The translations under genes and the position numbers were made by a program. Source: Fragum whitleyi (taxonomy: Eukaryota; Mollusca; Bivalvia; Cardiida; Cardiidae). From it: 64,000 nucleotides of DNA. This document shows, in pieces, positions 9,492-24,400 of this stretch. The stretch lies in contig OX411547.1 in NCBI GenBank assembly GCA_948146395.1, forward strand, positions 56,871,066 through 56,935,065, read 5' to 3'. Within the stretch, counting starts at the first letter, position 1. Each line of letters starts with the position of its first letter. The notes below the pieces were generated by a model, which saw only the letters and a program-made list of their open reading frames with translations, made no database searches and was not told the origin of the DNA.

Positions 9492-12400
9492 GTAAATTAA
9501 TATAACTTCTTTTCTTATTTTTAGCGCCACATGCCAAGGTGAAAGCAACTTGGTCCATTAGAAATAGACTGTGTCCAGCATGCATTCATCCTTTGGCAGT
9601 CTGTGATTCTGTTTAAGTAAAGAACACATAGGTTTATATCAACCAGATTTTACTGGGATTTTCCTGGGATAAGCCTTTATCTGATTCCTTGAAGAAATTC
9701 TAATTGTAGCTCAATTGTCTTGAAACTCGCCGGTAATCAAAATGTTTGTCTTCTTAACCCTTTCCTGTTTTACAAAATTTTGGACCTGTCCAAATTCAAA
9801 GGTTTTGCAGACGAAAATTTAAAGTGAATTTAATTTGAAAAATAACCATTCAGTAGGGAAGGAAATAGTGTGGAAAAAGAAGAAATTGCTTGTCAGAAGC
9901 AATTTCTTCTTTTTTTACAATGTAATTTCAATCATAAAATCACAGGCACGTAAAAAGCAGGGATTAAACAGCAAAGGGTTAATGTATTGGACTAGTTTGT
10001 AATTTGACTAAGTCACTCAGTCATGGAGTTGTGGCATTTTGTCAGCCTTGTTAAGGATGCCTCATCACTACTGCAAGATCAACCATGAATCAGCCATGAA
10101 AAATTCATGGCTTGAGCCATTAACATCACCCATTAAAAGCGACATTGTGCTGGGCATTAATAAACCATCAAGATGCCATGAATTTAACATTAAATTATTT
10201 TAATGGGAGAGTTATTGCCATTAAAGTAGTCATTCATGGCCATAAATGGAGAAAGGACACCATTAGATTTTCAAGAGTAATTAATGGGGAAATAATGACC
10301 ATTACAAAAATCAATATTGATGGGCATTGATTTTTAATGGTAGCCATTATTAATATTAATGGTAGCCATGAATTTGTATAATTGCTAAATTCATGACCCA
10401 TTAATATTTTTCATGGCACATTTTAATGGGCAGTGGCCATTAAAAGCGACATTGTGCTGGGCATGAATTGAGAATAATGGGCATGAAGTTTTTTTTCACT
10501 GCTTTACCATGCCCATTATACATAAACCCTGAAATAAATCTAATGGGCATTAAAAATAGAATGACAAATAAATGGTCAAAATATCTGTCAAGTAATGGCC
10601 ATAAAAAAGTACTTAAATTTTTTTTAATAGAAAAATTATGCCCATTAAAGTTTACCCTTGAAATGTTGTAAATGGGCATTAATTTTCTAATGGCCAAACA
10701 ATAGGGAGAAAATACCAGTCTTGGACCAAAAATGATGGCCATGAAAAATGTTAATGCCTATTATTTTCATGCCCATTAATACATATCATTCCCATTATTG
10801 ATACCCAAAAATTTGTTCATTAGGCTTTTTTTTTTATTATGGCCAAACAAGGGGGAAAAATCCCTGTACTGGGCCAAAAAAGATGGGCATTGAAAATTTT
10901 AATGCCCGTTATTCTTATGCCCCTTAATCCAAATCATGCCCATTATCGTTTCCCCTTAAATGTTGGTCATCTCTAGTTTCCTATAGGGTTGAAAATTCAT
11001 AGGTACGAATCTACAAACATTATACCACTTGACAGATCTTATTCATACAATTCTACTATAAAATTGAGGCAACAATGTTTAATTGGGGTTTGATTATATT
11101 TGCACAAATGATTTGTCGCTAAAATAAATTTTTTATTTCAATTTTTGCAAATTCGAAGGCTTCAGTTCAAATTTGTCTTATATTTTGTTAATCAATTGTT
11201 TTAAGTCCAACAGTACAAGATTATATTTAAAATAATCAAATTTCAGCTTTTTACATACCTTCTGCTTGCTATTCTTCCCAATGTACACGAGAATTAGGCA
11301 AAAAAACATTTCAAATGGAAATATCGTTTGAAAACAGCAGCCATGTTAGATTTCCATAGACTTGATATACTATCACTTTTAGACTGGTACTTTTGGCCAT
11401 TACTTTGTATAACAACTTATTCATGGTTTGTGTCATGGGCATGAATCAAAATGAAAGCAGTTCAAGCTTTAATTCTGTATTTATTTCTCATTAATCAATA
11501 CCCATTTCAAATAATGTAAATGGTCAATGAACTGATTTAGAATTCAACAGCATATGAATGGCCAGAATTAATTGTCAGAATTTTTTCCAATGCCAATTAA
11601 GACTTGATTTTTTATATTATGACCATTATTTATCATGTTTGGTATTTAATTATCATCATTTATGGGGTGATAAGCTTTAATAAATGTTCATGATAGTAAC
11701 TGGGCATGAATCAAAATGAAAAAAAAGTTAAAACTTTTCTGTATTCCTTTCATACCAATTACAAACAAAGTTAATGATCATAAATTATCTGATTCATAAT
11801 TGCATGATATATTAATGGCCATAAGTAATAGTCAAGAGTTTTGTCATGCCAATGAGTTTTTTATAATGGCCATGATTTGTTACTGTTTTTATTTAATGGC
11901 CATCTTCAGTGGTTTATTGATGGGCATTGATAAATGTTCAAGGTAGTTAATGGGCATTATTCAAAATTTAAAGAGCAAATGTTTTTTAGGAATTTGTATA
12001 ATGGCCATTATTTGTTACTGTTTGGTATTTAATGACCATCTTCAGTGGGTAATGATGGGCATGAATAAATGTTCATGGTGATTAATGGGCATGAATCAAA
12101 ATAAAAGAAATTTTCAGTATTTCTTTGATCTTATTACAATCAAAGTCAATGCACATGAATTGTCTGATTCAGATTCAATGATATATTAATGGCCATGATT
12201 AATTGTCATAGTTTATTTTAATGCCAGTGACTTTTAGCAATCTTTATTATGGCCATTATTTGTACTTTTTTATTTAATGGCCATCATTCATGGGTGATTG
12301 ATGGGCATGAAAAAAATGTTCATGGAAGTTGATGGGCATGAATAAAGCTAAAACAAGAAGTAATGGGCCATTACTTTTTTCAATCAAATACTTTTATGCT

Positions 12401-15400
12401 GGCCCATTAAATTAATCTGCATTTCATGCTTTTTTAATGGTCAAATTGTGAATGAATGGCCATTAGTTAGCATTTTAATGGCTGAAAGTGTTACCCATTA
12501 TTATTTTTTTACAAGGACTAATGGCTCATTTTAATGGTTTTCCTTGTTTTCATGGGCAATTAATGGTCTTTTAATGTAATTTTAATGAGACCCTTTTGCA
12601 GTAGTGCATGTAAGCAGGTTAGGGCTAGTGGCCTTCTTGTTTTTCTACCCCCTATTTATGAAGAAGAGGGGGTATATTAGTCTCCCATCATCAGTCTGTC
12701 TAACCATCTGTTCATCAGTCAGTAGACTATTTTTTGTTTCCAGGCTCAAAGAGCGAACTTACCTAGAATCATGAAACTTTATACTTTAATTGCCAATGAC
12801 TCTAGGAGGTGCCCTACTGTTTTAGGGTCACAAGTGTCAAAGGTCAAGGTCACAATAGAACTTGGTCTGAAAACTGTTTACTGAACTTGGACAAAGACCC
12901 AGTAGAAATATTATTCCACTTTGCAATAGATCTAGTTTGAATCTACATTATCCTGCAGTGTATGGCACCCAAGATGATGTTAAACTTGGTGAATGCTCAA
13001 AGTAAACACCAGTTGACCAAGGAGATGTTTCTACAGTTGTGTCCAGCCCTTATCTATCAGATCGATTCAGGGTCATGTAAAACTCATCATCACGACCATG
13101 ATCACGACCATGACCACGATCATGATCATGGTCATTCAGCTGTTTCTGGAGTGAAGAAATCAGGAATGTCTGGCAAAGGTATGTTACATTCAATTTCTAG
13201 CTAGGTCAAATATATAGTGTCAATTCGATTTTTTTTTGATGAAATGAAAAAATGAATCCTTAATTTATATGCCACCAAACGGTATTTGTAGATGCTCGTT
13301 GAAATTGTCTTGTCTTGTTTTGTCAATTATATTAATAGTGGTGTTAAACACGGCTTAGTGAATTAACCATGGTGTTATGCTCCAGCTGAAATAATGTTGA
13401 TAGTGGTGATTAGTCAACAAATAAGAAATATCAATCAAACTTAGCTAGGGGTCCAGTAAAGAGGGGTTAAAGCCAGTCTAAACTCTTTATTTCCCTATGA
13501 AACACTATGTTGTAGGTACTCATTTGAAATGTCTCAATGAGAAATTTCAAATGAGTCCCAACAACATAGGATTTATAGGGAGAATGAAATATTTAAATTT
13601 GAAAACCAAAATACCCCTCTATCTATAGCTCTGCTTAGCATTGTTCAACATCAGCATCAAAAATAATGAGTACCTCAAGGGTTATGAAAAGGAAAAAAAA
13701 CATCTGTCTAATTAAGTAACAAGGATGGATACTATGAAATCTTCTGTTGACAATTCTGCAGGACTGCGACTTTTGTTTATATTGGCAATTGAAAAAGTTT
13801 TTTATTGGCAAATAAAAAAGAATTTATAACATAGCTTGTGAAGTGGATCACTTTGACGTCACTTGATTTATGTCGGTCAATGTTCAACCTGTCCCTGTTT
13901 GACAGTCTGATGAAACTGATTCGCAAGTGCAAAAGAGTTGATAGTGTACAGTTAAAGCTCTAATTCAACCTCAGGTTCTCTTGGAATCATTGCATTTCTT
14001 TTAGAAATTGATGGGGCTCTATTAGAGGCTACAGCATGTTAAAATGCAGGAAAATGCCCAAAAATACCAAAAACCAGTATTCCCAGACTACAAAGTTGTG
14101 ATCATTAAAAAGTGTTTCATGAATGAATACATTTTACCATTGTGTATGAGTGAGATTACATGCAATTTGACATCACTTAGGGTACAATACCAGGGCTCAT
14201 GTTTGACCCTTAGACCAGGGTTTTGACCCTCAAAAATCTGAAAATATCATGTTTTGTTCTGAAAATTCTTAGGATCAAAACTTGCTTTATAACTCAAGTT
14301 TTCAAATATGTATCTGTATACTATTTAGAATTCTACTGATTAAATCTTTTTTATTACAACAAAAGGTCAATTCACACTAAAATCTAAAATTCAACGACAA
14401 TTTGTTTTTTCTATTATTTTGACCGCTTTAAGAAGGAGTTTTGACTCTGAGAATATCAGGTTTTAGGGGTCATTGATCCCTCAATCTCAAATGCCAGCAA
14501 GAGCCCTGAATACACTTAAGAAACCAAGGGAAAACTTAAACCAAATCATTCATTAATAGCTGGTCATTTGGTCTCGAAAATTTATATTGACTTTGTTGAA
14601 ATAATCATGACATTGATTTGATGGGGTGGGGGTAAATTGGAGGCTGCAGGTTTTCTGAAAATCAGTCAAATAACGATAGATTTTAACATCTGAAGAGATG
14701 GGTGGGGTTTTATTAGAGCATTGGGTTCTATTAGAATTTTTATGGTATGTGAATATAGGGCAGACTCTTACAGGAAATATGTGCAGGTCAACATTTCACA
14801 TACTTTCTAGGTGCCCCTTTATCCCCTGATTTGACACAAATACAGTAAAACTTTTGGTAAGGGGCCACTTAGGGGACCACAAAAAATGGTAGCTTATTGG
14901 AGTGGTAGGTTACAAAAAATATTTCATTACATTAAGTGCAGACCATGTTATACCATATAACGATTGTGTCAAAATTCTCATGGAATCTTATGTTGTTGGA
15001 ACCCATTCATGTTGTCTAATTTAGTTGATTTAAATTGGTTCCAACAACATAAGATTCAATAATGAACAGCATTTGTTTAAGAACGCCCACTTTTTAAGAG
15101 ATTTTTGCATATGGTCAAGGGACTTTGTATGATGTTTGCATAATAAAAGTGGTCACTTATTAGCATTTGTTGCTCAAGCTATATATCAACTGTATCTTGT
15201 TTTTCAGTATGGGGATTCAGCACTATAGCAGTTATCATAATATCGGCAGTGGGTCTACTGGGTGTGGCTGTTATACCTATCGTCCAGAAAGTATTCTACA
15301 ATCATCTACTTCAGTTCCTAGTAGCCTTGGCTGTAGGGGCCCTTTCAGGGGACGCTTTGTTACATTTGCTACCTCATGTAAGTGTGATTCAATACTGTTG

Positions 15401-18400
15401 TGATATAAACCCTTGTCATGCTGAATAAATTTTGGCTCAAAATTTTCATCAAAATCAAAGGGCAAAAAGCACTGAAATTTACAACTGTAGGTAAATTCTT
15501 ATTTGAAAAACTAATCTATTGACAATTCTGGTTTGAAAGTGAGAGACAGGTAGTGTAGACAAACATCAGACTGCACCAATGTGCAGGCTAATCTTTGTCT
15601 TTACCTCTGCCAAAGCAGGAATATTCTGAGTTCAGCATTACAAGGGTTAATAACATCGGCAGTTTGTCTACTTGGTGTGGCTGTTCTTCCATTAGTTTTA
15701 CAATTCATTTACAATTAACTTGGTAGCCATCATAGCACAGTTGGTAGTGCTACGGACTGTCAATCAAGGGATCCCGGGTTCAATCCCTGACAGCGGCACT
15801 CAATCTTTCGAACTATTTGTCTCTCACCAATGGGTTGATAATCATAGACTTATGAGAGATAGCAGCTGGAGGCTAGGAAAGGATGTGATGGTAGTACTGG
15901 TGAGAGAAATACCAGGCCGCGATATAACTGAAAAATTATTGAAAGTTGCGTTAACTCCATGCAACTAATCAATCAATCAAACAATTAACTACTGTAGTTT
16001 CTCTTGGCTGTGGCTGTCAGGATATGCTTTGTTATAGTTGCTACCTCACATATGATTCACGATAGTTGGTCATGATATTGATAGTTTGTCTACTGACTGT
16101 CGCGGTTCTGGGGTGAGGACTTACCCCTGGCTTGTCTGACAAGGCTTTCCAACCTGTGGACAAATATACTTTTCAAGGTCACTTGTCAATAAGTAAGAAA
16201 ATACCAGGGCTAAAATTGGAATGATGATGAAAAGATTCAAGAGATTGCTTAGCCTAATGTTTGTATCAAAGGGTAGAAAGCTTTTTTTACAATGAAGAAA
16301 ATGCTGAGTTCCAGCATGTTCCTCTTTAAAAATAATTCTATTTAAAAATCTATCCATACTCTGAATTGAAGACTTTTTCATTTGATCCTGGACAATATGC
16401 ATTGTACATGTATCTATCATTGTGTAAACAAAAAATGATGTGTTTTGGTAAGTTTAATAGACCAGTTTTTAGAAAAATTAAAGATATTCCAATTTGTAGC
16501 TATTAGTAGGAAACCCAGGGTATTGTGATCATCTTGGTGTCGTTTGTGTTGGAGTTAGTGTTATCATTTCATAATTTCGTTTAGTTGTTAAAACATGCTG
16601 TAAAAGTAACAAGATTTTTTCGAAAAAATGAATTCCAAAAGAATTATAGTATTAGAGAAAACACTGTTTACCAAATGGTTAAACTAATTTGTCTAAGAAA
16701 ATCTAACTTTTGTCTGTACCTCCCTGTTACTTTCCCTTCCCTCTGATTTTATGCTTGAGAAAACATTTAAGAAAAAACAATTTCACCCTTTTCCACAATA
16801 TTCCTACAACATGGGATGATTTCTTTTCAAAATGGACCAATGTTTGTCAAAAATACCTTTCAATTTTGAGGGGTCAGCGCACAACTATTGTAAGAGCCTA
16901 TAAATCTATAGGCACTTACAATAGTGGTGCACTGACCCCTCGATTTGGACAATTTAGAAAAAGTAATTTCTTTTTCAATTTCACAATATTCCTACCACAT
17001 AGAATAATTTCTTTTCAAACTGGGCCAATTTATGTCTGGAATACCTTTCCAAAGTCTTGAACTTGTCTAAATATTTGAAAAGTAAAAGGTTAAAGAAGTG
17101 CGCTATATTTACAGGCTATTGGAGGGGGTCATGCTGGTGAAGGTGGGAACCACGATGGTCACGACCACGGAAGCCATAGCCACGACCTTGACCCCATCTA
17201 TAAAGGGCTGTGTGGGCTCATGGGAATCTACTTCTTCTTCATAACGGAGAGGATTCTAACTATATTTACTGATATGAAACGCCGGAAAAAGGTGAGAATT
17301 TTTTCTTATACCAAATTGAGAACTTGAGCCACAAACTTTATATGTTTTGTTACTTGAGACTACTCTTTATCAGCCCTGTGTTAAGGATGACAAAACTGGG
17401 CAATCTGTTTGCAAATTATTCCTCGCTTTGCATGCAAGAAGGCCACTTGAGACAAATAGCTGCTGTTTAAAATCTCCTTGAGTTCCATTGGAACTTCATT
17501 TTGTGTGACTGTGTAGCAAAAAAAGAGATTAAAAACATAGTCCTCTTCTATGTCATTTTAATTTTTAGTTTTGCATTTGTATCAAGATTATTCTAGAAAG
17601 CTTGTTCTAGAAAGCTTGACAAAATAATAAGTTTGAGCAAGTCAGAATTCTGTCTAAATGCTTGCAATTTGTGCACCACTAGATCTTTGATTTCTATTTT
17701 GTATTTGTACCTCTTTTCCAAATCTGGAGATAATTTAAAAAAAGGGATACAGGCCCTCTTTAGACTCTTTTTTCTTTCTTTTAAAATTTGATTTCATTAT
17801 GGTATGAAACTTAAAACCTAATCACACTGTATGAATACGCGAAGCGGATTCATGCATGAAAGTGATTAGGTTTTTAGTTTCATAACTTAATGAAATCAAC
17901 AAATACTCTCTTCATATCTTATAATTCAATATATTGAAGCAAAGCTGTTCAGATTTATTAATTAAGAAACAGATTTGTAATGGAACTACTTTGTGCAGAA
18001 GCTTACAAAAAAGCTGCATAGATATGATTTTTTTTTTATCGAGTAGATCAGAATACATGAATGGTAAACACAACTAGAATTTTACTATATGCAGAGCTTA
18101 CTTAAATTGAATTATGAATGTGTTGTAGCAAAAGAAGAACAGAAATCTATTCACGGCAGAGGAGGAAGATTCTGACAGAATTGGGGAGCGGTTGGCAAAC
18201 AGTGATATGGAGTGTGGGGAGATGATGATGAGTATTCACCCAAATAAAGGTAGGGGAAACAACTCTGTATTCTGGTTGTGTGCTTTGTTGTAAAAAGGGA
18301 GATAACTATAACTTTTTGCTTTGATATTGTACCATAGTGGGAATGCACTGTAACAATCACTAAATTAACCCTTGTCATGCTGAACCCGGAATATTCCTGC

Positions 18401-21400
18401 TTTGAAAGGAGGTATAGACAAAGATCAGTCTGCACTTTTGTGCAGTCTGATCTTAGTTAATACCACCTGAATTTCATTTTTAAACCAGAAAGGTGTAAAA
18501 CAATGCATTTCGGATATTTCAATACTCACTCACAATTGTTAACTTCCAGTGCTTTTAGCATTTATTTGCAAAGATTTTTATTCAGCATGACAAGGGTTAA
18601 CTACTATTCTACATATTTTGACAAGTTTGTGTTTGTTTTACAAGTATTAATGATGTCTTAAATTATTAGAAAGGCAACGAATGGCAAAAATTTTTATTTT
18701 TGGACAAAAAAGACTCTTGAAATAATGAAAAGTAATTCTCATGTAGAAGATACGAAGCAAAATTAATCGACCAAACAAATAACATGTGATGATCAAAATT
18801 TATGTCAATGTGAATATAAGACTTATGATGTGTATCTGCTACTATGAATGGGAACAGTAAGCCATAGTATTCTCAACTGTTAAAGGCTCAAACTTTGGGA
18901 GAATAATATCAACACCTAGCAAGGCACAATACCATTCCGAACACCACTCGGCCAATCTCACGATCAACCTGGGATGTACGTAGACAGACTATTTTTAAAA
19001 AATATGGGAAATCTTTGGAAAAACTCGATGACGTCAGTTAAAATGGCGTTAGTTCTCGAAACTGTGAGTGAAAACGTTCGACGTCGCCAACGCTACTCGT
19101 TTAAGTCACTAACGTGAATTCCTCGAATCCGTATATGAATATCTTTAGATTCTTAAAGAACGGCTGAAAAAATCTTAATTTTTGAGAATGATTTGTCATT
19201 CTCAAAAATTAAGAATTTTCAGCCGTTATTCACTGTAAAAATACAAATTTACAGTGCTAGTTTTTCTTACACTGTTTCCGCCTAGCAAAATGCACGATTT
19301 TGTTACATACCCATCCGCCTTACATACATCCGAGATATGTTGTAGTTTACGGAAATGGCCGAGTGATGTTCCGAATGGGCACAATACCACACCAGACAGT
19401 ACTTTTGTTTCAGTCTTTGTATTAATCACTGGTAAAGAGTGAACAATATTATGTTTAGTTTGAGCATGTTTCTCAGAGAAAAGCCTCTCGTTTTGAGCTC
19501 TGACTGTATATATGAGCCTTGGCTTTATTAATCTTCAGACACACCCGAGAAGGAAGTGTGGTTAATGAGTCAATCAGGTATATTTGTCTACAGATAGAGG
19601 GGGTATTCTGGATTTTAAGGGGGTGGACCCAAAAAGGTTATGCAACGTTTCGGAAGTGATGAACTTTTAACAGTGTTAACCAAGGTTTCTTAATGATTTC
19701 ATTAGGAAACTTTGGTCAACATTGTGAAAGATCATGAGTTTGGAAATGTTGCAAAGCTATTGGGGGTCCACTACTTTATATAAAAAGAATTTCAATAATG
19801 ATTACACTTATAGTACATCATCAATAACCCAGGCCATTTACATTTGCAATAACCTTGCCCCATGGATATTTTCTTAAGACGCTCAAGTAACTGGGACTGC
19901 CAACGAAATAAAAAGGTCAAATAATTTGTCCCTAGGTTATTGTGGTGTACTGAACCCTAAATTGTGGGTACTCATTTGAATTGTCTTTGTGAGACAATTC
20001 TAATGAGTATACACAACATAGGGCTTGATAAAGAAATAAACGTTTTAGACTGGAATTACCCCCTCTTATCTGTTCCTCTGCTTGTTATTTTATCAGGGGA
20101 GGGGTTGTTCATTAGAGAGGAGAATTTTAAAGTACTGCATGGTTTTGAGATGATGCCTCTGCCAAATGACTTTACGGCAGTTAATACAAGAAAGCCTATT
20201 TATACTCTAAGCCATGTTGTAAGAAAAAATAGGACAAAATGCTAATGGCTCAACTTAAAGGCTATAAGCGTATAATTACAGCGTGATCATATGCTCTTGA
20301 TAACATGATAAATTGTTAAGAGACAGATTTCAATTATTATATACAGACAGCTTTTTCTCAATTCTTTGATGCTGCTGTCATAAAGCAGTTGGTAGCGCAT
20401 CCAACTTTCACTCTAGAGGTCCAGGGTTCGATCCCTGATGGTTGCAGTCTTTCTTTCCAACTATTTGTCTCCTACCAATGGGTTTATAATTGTTGACTAA
20501 TGTTGGATAGTAGCCTGAGGCTAGGAAAGGATGTAATAGTATTACTGGGTGAGCAATGCCATGAATTCATGGCTAGGTGCTCCAGCCGACGGGATATAAC
20601 TAAAAGATTGTTCAAAGCAGCATAAAATTCCATTTAGATAAATATCAATAGGGTGATAATTGGTAAAGAAAGTGATTTTAAACAGCTTTTGTGAATTCTC
20701 CTTTCATCTGAACTTCTGAAGATATCTTTCCTTAACAAATTGAAGATGCTCTTAGTAGGAGTTGTTTCGAAATGAAATTAAAACATCGATTTTTTTAAAT
20801 TTCAAAATTTTAAATTAAGATTTTTTTATTGATGCTTTTAATTTTGTGTGATAATTCTTATTGGCATTTAGGTATGCATGTTAAACTTTAGCCCCCACAT
20901 GATGTACATGGTACACCCAGATCCTATTCTATAGACTACACTACCTGATTTTCCTTTTTAACCCTTTCCTGTTTTACAAAATTTTGGACCTGTCCAAATT
21001 CAAAGGTTTTGCATACAAAAATTTAAAGTGGATTTTATTTGAAAAATAACCATTCAGTAGTGTAGAAAATAGTGTGGAAAAAGAAGTAATTGCTTGTCAG
21101 AAGCAATTTCTTCTTTTTTCACAATGTTTTCTCAATCATAAAATCACAAGCACGTAAAAAGCAGGGATTAAACAGCAAAGGGTTAAACCAGAAAAGTTCT
21201 GAAAATTGTACCTCTTTAAGCGATACTAACTACAATTAATTCATCCAGTGTGTCAAGCACTTTGATTTTAAAATACTTTTGCCAAGATTTTTATTTGGCA
21301 TGATAAAGAGAAATTCAAAATTTTATTTCTCATAATAATAAGGTAAAGGAAAGATATCGTGATCAATAACCTTTAACCCTTTCCTGTTTTATAAAATTTA

Positions 21401-24400
21401 GGACCTGTCCAAATTCAAAGGTTTTGCAGACGAAAATTAAAAGTGGATTTAATTTGAAAAATAACCATTCAGTAGGGTAGAAAATAGTGTGGAAAAAGAA
21501 GGAATTGCTAGTCAGAAGCAATGTCTTCTTTTTTCACAATGTTTTCTCAATCATAAAATCACAGGCACGTAAAAAGCAGGGATTAAACAGCAAAGGGTTA
21601 ACCAATAAACCTCTGCATTGATATTTGTTACCCTATTTCCAAATGAAAATCAGAAAATATATTATACCTTATTATACCTAGATTTGCTAGCTTTTATACT
21701 TAAGATATTGGTATTTTAGCTGTAAGGGCTGAAGGCCAGAAGACCTGTACAAGTATAGTGATGGTGTGATTTGCATCCATCCATCTCTTGCAGATATCAC
21801 CAGATTGCACTGAAACCATCACAGGATGATGGTACAGTTAATGACATCGTGAAATTGACAAGAATGATTTTGAAATGGTTTTTGAATGAAATTGAATGAG
21901 TTTGTGGAGCGAGTTTTGAGTGAATTTTATTTGGAGGTAATCCAACATTGCAAAATTTGTTCAGGAGAACAAAATTTGCAATATTAATTACCTCCCTTTA
22001 AAAATTTTGCATATATGTTCTATAAATATCTCCCAATTTCTTCAAGATCTAATCAGACCCTTACAATTTCAAGTAATTAAGTGAAATCCTGCTTTTCTCC
22101 CAGCTATTTTTATTTTGAACAAAGATTGCTGTTTATATGTTTTTCAATGAGTTTGGAGCGTTTTTGAATGGTTTGAGTGAGTGTTGGGAAAGAATGAATG
22201 GAGCACTGAGTGAGTAGAAAGGTTTTGATTGAAATGAATGTCAATTTCAAGATGTAATTAACTGTTGTAGACAAAAATAGGTTTCTTATGAAAAAGCATC
22301 TGATCTGTCAGAAAACATGATTTTTTATTGATTTTCACTCAAAATATATATTGTTTATGACATTAAGTCCTCATATACACTGCAGTTATATTTTGGGAAT
22401 TCCTTAAAACATTCAGAGTTATACCAGATCACAAGGAAAGTTTCTTATGAAAAATAGGGCATGTACGTCTTAGAACACAAGAAAAGGCGCCTTATGGATT
22501 TTCAATAAAAATATTCTCATTTATGCTTTAAAGGCTGGATATCACACGTTTAATCCTTGTTAAGAAATAAAGTTCCCGAAATGTTAGATTAAGGAAATGG
22601 AACCGTAATAGTTCTGCGACATTGAGGAACTCAAGAATTTTCACAATGTTGACCAAGGTTTCCTAAAGAAAATCGTCAGGAAATCTCAGTTAGCACTGTT
22701 AAAGTTCATTACTCCCAAAGCATTGTAGGTTTATTACAGAGCCGCTACCTTAATTAAAGAAAAGGAGGTAAACCAGTAGAGCATGTCATGGGCCTCTTGT
22801 TCTATTTGAAGGCGATATGAAACTAAAAGCCTAATCACAATCTTTAAATAGGTGTAAGTTGATTCATACATGAATGACATTTAGCTTTAAGTTTCATACT
22901 GCCAAGAAAAAGAAAAACAAGGACTTTTCTTCATTATGCCCCCCCTTTGAAGAAGAGGGACTTTGCACTTGTTGGTTGGTCAAAAGGGGGTTGATCAGTT
23001 GGTCTGTCTATAGACCTTTATTTGTCTGGAGCATATCTATAAAGAATGCAAGCTAAATTAATTTATGAAACCTAACAAGTGGATAGATATCATTGAGAAG
23101 TGCTATACACAAGAAACATAACCCTAATCATCATATTTTTAGCTTGGTTGTTTTCAAAGAAATCCCGAGGTATTATGATCACCTTGGCATCATTCTTGTT
23201 GGCGTTGGCTTTGATGTTGGCAATGGCGTTGGCGTGGCAAACTTTAACCTTGCTTATAACTTTTGAATTGTAAGACATAGAGCCTTCATATTTCACATGA
23301 TCATTGCTTTGGACAAGACCTTTCTGTAAGTACCAAGTTCAAGGTCATCAGTCTAGGTCATTTCACAAAGTCAAGTTTCTTTCAAAAAAATTAATCTTGG
23401 TCATAACTTTTGAATGTTAAGTCATAGAGCCTTCATATTTCACATGATTGTTGCTTTGGACAAGACCTTTCTGTAAGTACAAAGTTCAAGGTTCAGGTTG
23501 TCGATCAAAGTCAAGATCATTTTCCAAGGTCAAATTTCTATAAAAAATTCAAACTTGGTCATAACTTTTGAATGGTCAGTCATAGAGCCTTCATATTTTA
23601 TGTGATCATTGCTTGCGACAAGACCTTTCTGATACTTCCAAGTTCAAGGTCATTCTTCAAGGTCAAATTTCTTTAAAAAAAGATTTAACCTTGGTCAAAA
23701 CTTTTGAATGGTGAGCCAACGGCTGTCATATTTCACATGATCATTGCTTGATACCAGACTTTTCTGTAGGTACCAAGTTTATATATATGTAATTGCATTT
23801 GCCTAAGAAATAACAAACAGCTGAGTGTTAGCAACTGCTTGCAGTGCTCTTGTTTGAGTAATTGCCATTTGTTTGTTGACAAAGATGGGCTATCAACCCA
23901 AATGTGTTACAAACATCTCTTGTTTTGTGTATGATAAGCAAGTCTGATTGAATACAATTAAATTAGCAATTTGTGGAATGAAATTTATCAGAATTAGGGT
24001 AAAAAGTTAGTTTGATTGATCATGTTGTGATAACAAAACTTTGATATAATTTGTCTAAGACTTGGGTAAACCCTTTGCTGTTTTATCCCTGCTTTTTACG
24101 TGCCTGTGATTTTATGATTGAGAAAACATTGTGAAAAAAGAAGAAATTGCTTCTGACAAGCAATTTCTTCGTTTTCCACACTATTTTCTACCCTACTGAA
24201 TGGTTATTTTTCAAATTAAATCCACTTTAAATTTTCGTCTGCAAAACCTTTGAATTTGGACAGGTCCAAAATTTTGTGAAACAGGAAAGGGTTAAGGTGA
24301 ATTTATATCTGTTTATTGTTTAACTAAAGATATTTTATGCATGAGTTAATACATTTGTATTTCTCAACTGACTAGGGACTGTTGCATCTTCTAATACTGT

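Noticed and set aside
10440..10742. 100-codon minus-strand frame in the CACTA element
   Set aside because: It is composed of the repeated words and shows no transposase motif.
12962..13204. Independent small His-rich protein
   Set aside because: It is exon 2 of the transporter read past its donor site; CPALIYQID and the phase at both ends show this.
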